14,145 nt of DNA from Bacteroidota bacterium (GTDB taxonomy: Bacteria; Bacteroidota; Bacteroidia; Chitinophagales; Chitinophagaceae): contig JAEWBD010000239.1 in the NCBI GenBank assembly GCA_023391315.1, positions 1-14,145 of the forward strand. The letters run 5' to 3'. The position numbers and the translations under genes were made by a program. The notes under the pieces were generated by a model. The model did not search any database. It was given only the letters and a program-made list of their open reading frames with translations, and had not been told where the DNA came from. Shown here in pieces: positions 7,282-13,644 of this stretch. The first letter of the stretch is position 1. The number at the start of each line of letters is the position of its first letter.

Positions 7282-8055
7282 TTATTCATCAAATGCACGC
7301 AGGAGATCTTCTGCTACCTGCACCCCTGAAGTGTTGCCGGTAAGTTGTGCAAATATCTGTTCAAGACTATTATTACCTTCCTGCTGTTTTAATTGTTCAA
7401 AGCTGCCATCAGCCACAATAACGCCATCGTTAATAAGAATAATGCGGTCGCTCACTTTCTCAACAATATCCATCATGTGGCTGCAATAGAAAATGGTTTT
7501 ACCTTCTTTGGCAAGTTTACTAATGAGGTCTTTTATAATGATAACGCTGTTGGCATCGAGGCCGCTTAAAGGTTCATCCAAAATAATGATATCGGGATTA
7601 TGCAGCAGCCCGCTTGCAATAAGCACTTTCTGCTTCATGCCTTTGCTGAAGGTGTCCATGCGCTGGTTCAACTGTTGCTGCAATCCGAATGCCGTCATCA
7701 TTCTTTCAATCCGGTTTATACAAACGGTTTCATTAAGATTATATAAACTTCCCATCAGTTTTAAGAATTCCATGGGCGTAAGCACGTCATATAATTCAGC
7801 CAGCTCCGGCACGTAACCTATCATGGCTTTTACAGCAAGTGCATCACTTTTTAAGTCCCGGCCTTTTACCTGTACCACACCTTCATAATCATCCAAAAGC
7901 CCGCATAAAATTTTCACAGTAGTGCTTTTACCCGCACCATTTGGGCCAATATAACCCAGCACCTGCCCTGCATATACATCAAGGTTAATTCCCTTCAATA
8001 CCTGCCGGCTGCCATAACTTTTACGGAGGTTCTTTATACTTATTACGGGTTCCAT
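7282..8055 (-). CDS. ABC transporter ATP-binding protein (ABC-2 exporter type, 257 aa)
   Basis: This is the ATPase subunit of the exporter whose permease gene follows 9 bp downstream. Motifs in order: Walker A GPNGAGKST at 37-45 with K43, the post-Walker segment YVPELAELYDVLTPMEFL (81-98) typical of drug and bacitracin-type exporters, signature FSKGMKQK at 136-143 (SKGMKQ being the usual form in this subgroup), Walker B IIILDEP at 156-162 with catalytic E161, the D-loop SGLDA, and the switch histidine H193 in CSHMMD. After the core a short tail (215-257) carries the common LEQIF element. All catalytic residues are present. It starts 150 bp from the divergent AbiEii-type module and has its own candidate promoter. 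Confidence 0.95.
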   Translation of the reverse strand: MEPVISIKNLRKSYGSRQVLKGINLDVYAGQVLGYIGPNGAGKSTTVKILCGLLDDYEGVVQVKGRDLKSDALAVKAMIGYVPELAELYDVLTPMEFLKLMGSLYNLNETVCINRIERMMTAFGLQQQLNQRMDTFSKGMKQKVLIASGLLHNPDIIILDEPLSGLDANSVIIIKDLISKLAKEGKTIFYCSHMMDIVEKVSDRIILINDGVIVADGSFEQLKQQEGNNSLEQIFAQLTGNTSGVQVAEDLLRAFDE

Positions 8056-8100
8056 TTATTAATATTTTGATTTGGTAAAAGGTTGCAAAAAATTTGCGGA

Positions 8101-8108
8101 TAAAAGTA
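8101..8108 (-). promoter_or_regulatory. Candidate -7 box for the ABC exporter operon
   Basis: Read on the minus strand this is TACTTTTA, a seven-of-eight match to TAnnTTTG, about 46 nt upstream of the ATPase start codon. A TTTA lies 21 bp further upstream as a poor -33 element. A short inverted repeat, GCAAA-AAA-TTTGC (8085-8097), follows in the leader. Confidence 0.3.
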
Positions 8109-8172
8109 AGTGGAATCATTTATTCTTTTTAAAGAAATGCAAATAGTTGACAGCTATTTTCGCAATTAGAAC

Positions 8173-8193
8173 CGGCTTGAAAAATTCAAACCG
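8173..8193. promoter_or_regulatory. Near-perfect 21-bp inverted repeat, candidate operator of the AbiEii-type module
   Basis: The arms CGGCTTGAA (8173-8181) and TTCAAACCG (8185-8193) pair at eight of nine positions around an AAA centre. The right arm ends directly against the presumed -7 box (8194-8201), so a bound protein would cover the -33/-7 spacer. AbiE-type modules are known to be autoregulated through inverted repeats near their promoter. Binding by the small partner protein here is inference. Confidence 0.5.
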
Positions 8194-8201
8194 TAACTTT
8201 A
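8194..8201 (+). promoter_or_regulatory. -7 promoter box almost touching the start codon of the small partner gene
   Basis: TAACTTTA matches TAnnTTTG at seven of eight positions and is followed by C, as in many Bacteroidota promoters. It ends only four bases before the ATG at 8206. The transcript should therefore begin at or within a few bases of the start codon, giving a leaderless or nearly leaderless mRNA. No good -33 TTTG is seen at the usual spacing. Confidence 0.5.
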
Positions 8202-8205
8202 CAAA

Positions 8206-8511
8206 ATGAATACAGCAAGTTCAAAACCTGTTTTTAACCGGCGTATTTTCTGGGATGTGAATTTTGATGCCCTGGATTATAACAAACGGGCAAGGTTTGT
8301 AATTGAACGCGTGTTTGAACGTGGCGATGTAGATGACATACGTCAATGCAGAAGATATTATGGAGATGAGCTGATAAAAGAAATATTGACTACTGCAAAA
8401 TGGTTACGGAAGGAAACCGTTTATCTTGCATGCGCCATACTTGATAATGATTTATCTGATTACAAATGTTACAAAGCAGCGCAATTGAACCCGCAACTCT
8501 GGACTTACTAA
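8206..8511 (+). CDS. DUF6922-like small protein, probable antitoxin partner of the AbiEii-type toxin
   Basis: This 101-residue soluble protein has an RRIFWDVNFDALDY N-terminus, then FVIERVFERGDVDDIRQCRRYYGDELIKEILTTAKWL, which looks fully helical. The FWDV...LD...FVIERV..RG pattern is what I recall from DUF6922 proteins encoded just before AbiEii toxins in Bacteroidota. M1 is the only methionine in the protein, so the start at 8206 is well fixed. It overlaps the toxin gene by 46 bp in another frame, implying coupled translation. It is much smaller than classical AbiEi antitoxins, and I see no winged-helix motif with confidence. The role as antitoxin, and possibly as repressor of the repeat upstream, is inferred from position. 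There is no signal peptide or membrane segment. Confidence 0.75.
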   Translation: MNTASSKPVFNRRIFWDVNFDALDYNKRARFVIERVFERGDVDDIRQCRRYYGDELIKEILTTAKWLRKETVYLACAILDNDLSDYKCYKAAQLNPQLWTY

Positions 8512-9092
8512 AGCAGATAATGAATGTATCCCCATTAAATGATTTTTGTTTGGTGGGCGGTACAGCTTTAGCGTTAAAGTATGGCCATAGAAAATCTGTT
8601 GATTTAGATTTATTCTCCTCAAAAGATTTTAATAATGAAAATGTAGCTTCTGTTATTGCTGAACATTTTTCAACATTTACTTATCAGCGATTAAACAATT
8701 CCATCGGCGTGTTTGGGTATATTAATAATATTAAAGTCGATTTTGTTAAGTATCACCAATATCCGCTAATAGCTCCGGTTAATATTATCGAAGGAATAAG
8801 GATTTTTAGTGATAAAGATATTATAGCGATGAAAATAAATGCAGTTTTACGGCGCGCCGTTAAGAAAGATTTTTGGGATATTTCGGAGTTATTGAAACAT
8901 TATTCTCTGAGCGATTGTATAAGTTTTTATAACACGAAATTCAAAACCCAATTATTGACTATCTCAATTCCCCAGGCCATCACCTATTTTGATGATGCAG
9001 AAGATAGCGAAGAGCCTGTAAGCCTTAAAAATCAAACGTGGGATTCCGTAAAGAAAACCATTCAAAAAAACGTAAGGGAATATTTATCATAA
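8466..9092 (+). CDS. AbiEii/AbiGii family nucleotidyltransferase toxin
   Basis: This is a 208-residue protein of the AbiEii (DUF1814, COG2253) type. The NTase core is plain: CLVGGTALALKYGHRKSVDLDLFS (28-51) supplies the GG-T turn and the metal-binding D46-x-D48 pair. IKVDFVKY gives a probable third acidic residue, D92. The segment KINAVLRRAVKKDFWDISELL (123-143) is the conserved K...R..KD..D motif of the family. Relatives include AbiEii, a GTP-binding phage-abortive-infection toxin, and mycobacterial MenT toxins, which add nucleotides to tRNA. The N-terminus MLQSSAIEPATLDLLKQIMN looks like the family's natural N-terminus, which supports ATG 8466 despite the 46-bp overlap with the upstream gene. 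All motifs are intact, so the toxin is probably functional. Its target cannot be deduced here. Confidence 0.92.
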   Translation: MLQSSAIEPATLDLLKQIMNVSPLNDFCLVGGTALALKYGHRKSVDLDLFSSKDFNNENVASVIAEHFSTFTYQRLNNSIGVFGYINNIKVDFVKYHQYPLIAPVNIIEGIRIFSDKDIIAMKINAVLRRAVKKDFWDISELLKHYSLSDCISFYNTKFKTQLLTISIPQAITYFDDAEDSEEPVSLKNQTWDSVKKTIQKNVREYLS

Positions 9093-9118
9093 CATCATCC
9101 ATATCAAAATAAAGAATC

Positions 9119-10993
9119 ATGAAGAAGGTTTTTCTTTTTTGTTGTCTTATCATTTTATGCAATTCATTTGTTAACGCGCAGGACCTTTACCTGCCGCGCA
9201 ACATTAAAAATGCTTACACAAAAGGCACGCGTTCATTAACCGGTGCGCCCGGGCCTAACTACTGGCAAAATAAAGGTGTGTACAACATTAATGTTACCGT
9301 TCATGCTGATACAAGGTCCATATCAGGATCAGAAAAAATCGTGTACTCCAATAATAGCCCCGACACTTTAAAATCACTGGCCATTCGTTTTGTGAATAAC
9401 ATTCATAAACCACAAGCCCCGCGCTCAGGATTTTACAGCAATGATTTCCTGGATTCAGGTTTACATATAATTTCTTTTAGGATTGACGGAACAGTTTATG
9501 AAATTAACAGTGAAGGCTGGGGCACAGTAAATCCTGTAAGGCTAAAGAAAGCAATGATGCCACATTCCAACATTACGCTGGAAATTGAATGGAGTTATCC
9601 TCTATCCAAACAAAGTGGCAGGGAAGGCCAGATTGATTCCACTACTTTCTATTGCGCCTATAGTTATCCGCGTGTTTCGGTATATGATGATTATAATGGC
9701 TGGGATATGATACCGCATACAGACAGGCAGGAATTTTATAATGACTTTAATGATTATACTTTAAATGTGACAGCGCCGAAAAATTTTGTTGTATGGGCAA
9801 CGGGCGATTTATTAAACCCGGACGAAGTGCTGCAACCCGCTATAGCACAGCGTTTGAAAGCATCTTATACTTCAGACAGTGTTATACAAATCGCCGGTTT
9901 TGATGAAATGCAGCAGGGAAAAATAACACAACAAAACGATTGGAATACATGGAAGTTTAAAGCAGACCATATTACCGATGTATGTTTTGCAGTAAGTAAA
10001 AACTATGTTTGGGATGCCGCAAGTATAATTGTTGATGCAAAGAACAACCGCCGTGCAAGTGTACAATCTGCCTACAACGATACGGCAAAAGATTTTCATT
10101 CTTATACCAGGTTTGCCCAGCATGCTTTAAACTTCTTTTCAACACAATGGCCCGGTGTACCTTATCCGTTTTCAAAGATGACATCCTTCCAGGGTTATGC
10201 AGATATGGAATATCCAATGATGATAAATGATGGCACCACCAATGATTTGCGTTTTGCACAATTAGTGGCAGATCATGAAATAGCGCATACCTATTTTCCT
10301 TTTTACATGGGCATTAATGAAACGCGTTATGCTTTCATGGATGAGGGCTGGGCTACAACTTTTGAATATCTTATTGGCATTGAAGAAAACGGCAAAGCCG
10401 CGGCAGACATGCTTTATAAAGCTTTCAGAATAAGAAGATATATCAACGATCCTTCAACAGAAGAAGACCAGCCGATCATCAGCATGTCAACACAAGTGAG
10501 TGGTGCCGGCTATGGCAACAATTCTTATGGCAAGGCATCTTTATCGTATCTCGCTGTTAAAGATTTATTAGGTGATGATTTGTTTAAGAAAGCGCTGCAT
10601 CATTACATGGATAACTGGAATGGCAAGCATCCAATTCCCTGGGATTATTTTTATTCGATGAATGCAGGGGCCAATCAAAATTTAAACTGGTTTTGGAACA
10701 ACTGGTTCTTCAGCAATAATTATATCGATCTGAAGATTGCGAATGTTCAGTCAAAAAATAATAAAACAATTATATCTATTCAGAATGTTGGCGGCTTCGC
10801 CATTCCTTTTGATGTTGTTACTACAGCCAAAGATGGCAAGCAAACCACACAACATTTTACGCCGGCAATTTGGAGTAAGAATGAAAAAAACATTACGGTT
10901 ATAATCGACAATAAAACAACATTAAGTTCTGTAAAATTGGATGGTGGCATTTTTATGGATGCAACACCCGGCGACAATGAATATAAATTATAA
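9119..10993 (+). CDS. Secreted M1 family zinc metallopeptidase (aminopeptidase)
   Basis: The 624-residue precursor has a clear signal peptide (MKKVFLFCCLIILCNSFVNA, likely cut before Q21), so it acts in the periplasm or outside the cell. A β-rich N-terminal domain (about 45-260) is followed by the thermolysin-like catalytic domain. The zinc motif HEIAH (386-390) is followed after exactly 18 residues by E409 in DEGW, the M1 signature HEXXH-x18-E. Y470 in NNSYGKASL fits the transition-state tyrosine. The substrate-binding GxMEN motif appears as ADMEYP (361-366), with Tyr replacing Asn. A β-rich C-terminal domain (about 535-624) ends the protein. It probably trims N-terminal residues from peptides. 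It starts 26 bp after the toxin gene, in a different functional context, so shared transcription is likely incidental. A convergent dehydrogenase gene ends 58 bp downstream. Confidence 0.95.
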   Translation: MKKVFLFCCLIILCNSFVNAQDLYLPRNIKNAYTKGTRSLTGAPGPNYWQNKGVYNINVTVHADTRSISGSEKIVYSNNSPDTLKSLAIRFVNNIHKPQAPRSGFYSNDFLDSGLHIISFRIDGTVYEINSEGWGTVNPVRLKKAMMPHSNITLEIEWSYPLSKQSGREGQIDSTTFYCAYSYPRVSVYDDYNGWDMIPHTDRQEFYNDFNDYTLNVTAPKNFVVWATGDLLNPDEVLQPAIAQRLKASYTSDSVIQIAGFDEMQQGKITQQNDWNTWKFKADHITDVCFAVSKNYVWDAASIIVDAKNNRRASVQSAYNDTAKDFHSYTRFAQHALNFFSTQWPGVPYPFSKMTSFQGYADMEYPMMINDGTTNDLRFAQLVADHEIAHTYFPFYMGINETRYAFMDEGWATTFEYLIGIEENGKAAADMLYKAFRIRRYINDPSTEEDQPIISMSTQVSGAGYGNNSYGKASLSYLAVKDLLGDDLFKKALHHYMDNWNGKHPIPWDYFYSMNAGANQNLNWFWNNWFFSNNYIDLKIANVQSKNNKTIISIQNVGGFAIPFDVVTTAKDGKQTTQHFTPAIWSKNEKNITVIIDNKTTLSSVKLDGGIFMDATPGDNEYKL

Positions 10994-11033
10994 ACGAAGA
11001 TGAATATTGGGCAAAGGGGCATTAATATTAAAT

Positions 11034-11072
11034 GTGTATAAGGCAAGCCATTTACCGGCTTGCCTTATACAC
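11034..11072. terminator. Perfect 16-bp hairpin between convergent genes, overlapping dehydrogenase codons
   Basis: GTGTATAAGGCAAGCC (11034-11049) and GGCTTGCCTTATACAC (11057-11072) are perfectly complementary around a 7-nt loop. The right arm is coding sequence of the minus-strand dehydrogenase (residues VYKAS near its end), and the loop holds part of its stop codon. T-tracts are weak on both sides (TTCTTTATTTA on plus, ATTTAATATT on minus). It probably works as a bidirectional terminator or as a 3'-end stabiliser for both mRNAs. Confidence 0.7.
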
Positions 11073-12035
11073 TTCTTTATTTACAATGTTGGGAAGCTGC
11101 TTGCCCTGTAAACCCGCAATCACATTCTGCGCCGCCATTGCTGCCATCGCATTGCGCGTTTCTGTTGTGGCAGAACCAATATGCGGCAGCACACAAACGT
11201 TAGGCATAAAAAGTAAAGGATTATCTTTTGCCATCGGTTCGGGATTTGTTACATCCAGGCCCGCACCCCATATAATTTTTTGCTGCAATGCCTGTATCAG
11301 ATCCTGCTCATTATGTTCCTGGCCACGGGCTGTATTGATGAAGATGGATGTGGGCTTCATCCTGCCAAAAGCTTTTTTATTAAATATATCTTTTGTTGCT
11401 GAAGATAAATTGGCATGAACAGATAATACATCGCTTTGCTGCAGCAATTCATCGAATGAAACATACTTCGCTTCCAATTCCTGTTCTGCTTTATTATTAT
11501 GGTTGCGGTTGTGATAAATAACCTGCATGTTATAAGCTGCCTTGCATTTCTTTGCCAGTTCAAAACCTATTTTCCCAAGCCCGAAAATGCCGAGCGTTTT
11601 ATCATACAATTCAATGCCGAGGTTTTCATTAGGGTCATAAAAATCCCACTTGCCATCAATAATGGTTTGATGCATGTAAATGGCTTTTCGCGATACGGCC
11701 AGCATCAGCAAAAAAGCCACATCTGAGGTTGCATCGCTTAATACATCAGGTGTATTGCTTACAGGGATTCCTGCTCTCGTAGCAGCTTTCATGTCAACAT
11801 TATTATAGCCTACAGACATTAATGCCACCAACTTCAAATGTCCGCATGCTTTAAAAAATGTTTCATCCAGCTTATTACCGCCAACGCTAATTAAAGCGTC
11901 CTGCGTTTGACAAGCTTCAATAAGTTCTTCCTGTGTAAGATTTCTTTTTTCTGTGTATTCCGTGATAGCATAACCGGCATCTTTTAAAAGCTGCAAGCCG
12001 GCTTCGGGATATTTCCTCGTTATAAGTACATTCAT
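11052..12035 (-). CDS. D-2-hydroxyacid dehydrogenase (glyoxylate/hydroxypyruvate reductase type)
   Basis: This 327-residue cytoplasmic NAD(P)-dependent oxidoreductase of the GhrB/GyaR/GRHPR group interconverts 2-oxoacids, such as glyoxylate or hydroxypyruvate, with D-2-hydroxyacids. Visible motifs: MSVGYNNVD (73-81, substrate loop), the Rossmann glycine motif GLGKIG (152-157), FINTARG with catalytic R237, TNPEP with E266, and LPHIGSAT with catalytic H285. The R/E/H triad is complete and the length is normal. The cofactor preference is unclear: the strand after the glycine motif reads VIYHNRN, and an Arg at that position often accompanies NADPH use. It starts 22 bp after the amidohydrolase gene on the same strand, so the two are probably one operon, though no obvious common pathway is visible. 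Its last codons form one arm of a 16-bp hairpin. Confidence 0.93.
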   Translation of the reverse strand: MNVLITRKYPEAGLQLLKDAGYAITEYTEKRNLTQEELIEACQTQDALISVGGNKLDETFFKACGHLKLVALMSVGYNNVDMKAATRAGIPVSNTPDVLSDATSDVAFLLMLAVSRKAIYMHQTIIDGKWDFYDPNENLGIELYDKTLGIFGLGKIGFELAKKCKAAYNMQVIYHNRNHNNKAEQELEAKYVSFDELLQQSDVLSVHANLSSATKDIFNKKAFGRMKPTSIFINTARGQEHNEQDLIQALQQKIIWGAGLDVTNPEPMAKDNPLLFMPNVCVLPHIGSATTETRNAMAAMAAQNVIAGLQGKQLPNIVNKEVYKASR

Positions 12036-12057
12036 GTTAGAAAATTAAATTCAAAAA

Positions 12058-13425
12058 TTAATCATTGTATTTAACTCCATTACTTACTTTAATGCCTGCC
12101 TTATATACGGCATCAATCTTTCGCGTGTTCTTTATATCATCAAACGGGTTGGCATTAAGAATAACCAGGTCAGCAATCTTTCCCTTTTCAATAGTGCCAA
12201 AGCGATCATCAATCTGCAATAAAGCTGCAGCGTTCTTTGTGGCAATACTAATTGCCTGCGTGGGCGTTAAGCCGGCCTGCACCATTAATGCCAGTTCATT
12301 ATGTTCTGAAAAACCCTGTGCCCGCACAGGCGTGGCGCCGCTATCTGTACCCAGCGCAACAAGAATGCCTGCATCATATATTTTTTTCAGGTTCTTTAAA
12401 GCCGTTTCAAATCCTTTCATATTTCTTTCATATGAAGGCGAATTTTTTAGCCCGTTCTGGTATGCTGAAGATGTTATCATTTCATAAACGCCCGGCTCAA
12501 GTGAAGCTTTAAAAAATTCGTCATTTATCCATGCAGGTTTCTGTGCATACATAAAAGCAAATTCGTCTAAAGATAAAGTTGGGATATACGCAACATGCTT
12601 TGCTTTCATCTCTTTTAGCAAGGCATCATCAATCACGCTGTCGCGAATGCTGTGTGCAATAATATCAAGCCCGTCAGCAACCAGCTTTCTTGCATCGGAA
12701 AGATAATATAAATGCGCTGCCACACGCAGGTTGCGTTTATGCGCTTCGTCAATAATAGCCTTATAAATGGCAGGATCCATTTTAGGTGTAGTGCCTCCAA
12801 AATCATCCACCCACATTTTTAAAACCGTTGGCTTCACGGCCGCAACACTGTCTAACTCTGCAGGCACCTGTTGCGGTGAATCAGGCCTGAATAACTGATC
12901 CATTACAGATGTAATGGGTCCGCCGGCCTGTGGCACATTAAAACCATAACCGGCAGAATATAAACGGGCGCCCGGCAACAATCCATTCACAGAAGAATCA
13001 CGCAGGCCGCTTTGAAACAGCATTGGCCTGTCGGTGCCCATTACCAAAATGTTTTCTATGCCGTAATCCTCATATTTCTTTAACTGCGACAGTATATTAT
13101 TCCTCGTATAATTCTCCGGTTTTGTATTCGTGCCTTTTAATGTGCCGATGTGTACATGTGCACTAATAAGTGCTGGCATAATGGTTTTGCCTTTGAGGTG
13201 AATAACGGTGGCATTTGCAGTATCAATATGTTCACCAACATCTGTAATACTATCACCTTCTATACGTATAGAGGCATGCTGCAAAGGCGCACCACCGTTA
13301 CCGTCAATAATAGTTGCATCATATAAAACGGTTGCTGTTAGATTTTTTGTTGATGTGTTGTTGCCGCAACCTGCAATTACAATTGCGGTAATAAAAAGCA
13401 CGACATCAGTGAATGCCATTTTCAT
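12058..13425 (-). CDS. Lipoprotein amidohydrolase (metal-dependent hydrolase, imidazolonepropionase-like/prolidase-like)
   Basis: The product has 455 residues from the chosen start. The frame is open up to 13533, but ATG 13423-13425 gives MKMAFTDVVLFITAIVIAGC, a lipoprotein signal with a lipobox ending at C20, whereas the extra 36 codons look non-coding. It should be lipid-anchored and act in the cell envelope. Motifs of the amidohydrolase barrel: SAHVHIG with H90 and H92 (metal), K203 in VLKMWVDD (possible carboxylated bridging lysine), H238 in VAAHLY, H258 in IAHSI, and D361 in GTDSG. The usual LIDxHxH reads LISAHVH here, with Ser for Asp. The C-terminal IEKGKIADLVILNANPF (412-428) is the typical returning β-sandwich strand. 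Relatives split dipeptides or cyclic amides; the actual substrate is unknown. The dehydrogenase gene follows by 22 bp. Confidence 0.88.
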   Translation of the reverse strand: MKMAFTDVVLFITAIVIAGCGNNTSTKNLTATVLYDATIIDGNGGAPLQHASIRIEGDSITDVGEHIDTANATVIHLKGKTIMPALISAHVHIGTLKGTNTKPENYTRNNILSQLKKYEDYGIENILVMGTDRPMLFQSGLRDSSVNGLLPGARLYSAGYGFNVPQAGGPITSVMDQLFRPDSPQQVPAELDSVAAVKPTVLKMWVDDFGGTTPKMDPAIYKAIIDEAHKRNLRVAAHLYYLSDARKLVADGLDIIAHSIRDSVIDDALLKEMKAKHVAYIPTLSLDEFAFMYAQKPAWINDEFFKASLEPGVYEMITSSAYQNGLKNSPSYERNMKGFETALKNLKKIYDAGILVALGTDSGATPVRAQGFSEHNELALMVQAGLTPTQAISIATKNAAALLQIDDRFGTIEKGKIADLVILNANPFDDIKNTRKIDAVYKAGIKVSNGVKYND

Positions 13426-13644
13426 AAAATATTGTTTTAAATAAATAGCTGCCGGGCAAAAAATATACAACGCACCATTAATCCTTCCATCACGACGGCT
13501 TGTATAAGAGCGTTTAAAATTAATTAAAACCACCGGCTATCACTCACTCTTTACTTTCAGATTTGTATTTACGGTATAATTATTAATGCAATGCCTGCAC
13601 ATGTTGAATTTATTATTATCATTGACAAACAAAACAACCTTTAA

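Noticed and set aside
8085..8097. GCAAA-AAA-TTTGC inverted repeat in the exporter leader as an operator
   Set aside because: The arms are only 5 bp and made largely of A/T runs common in this DNA; no regulator gene for the operon is nearby.
8206..9092. Module as part of a larger mobile defence island
   Set aside because: No integrase, transposase, attachment repeats or other defence genes flank it; both neighbours are ordinary chromosomal genes.
11032..11418. 128-aa open frame antisense to the dehydrogenase, starting inside the 16-bp hairpin
   Set aside because: The Cys/Ala-rich translation is typical of reversed coding sequence; the R/E/H catalytic triad shows the minus strand is real.
12065..12487. 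140-aa open frame antisense to the amidohydrolase
   Set aside because: It is the reverse of conserved catalytic-domain codons and resembles no protein family.
13426..13533. N-terminal extension of the amidohydrolase frame up to 13533
   Set aside because: The 36 extra residues precede an intact lipoprotein signal peptide and would destroy it; the extension has no recognisable domain and lies in typical promoter-like AT-rich DNA.
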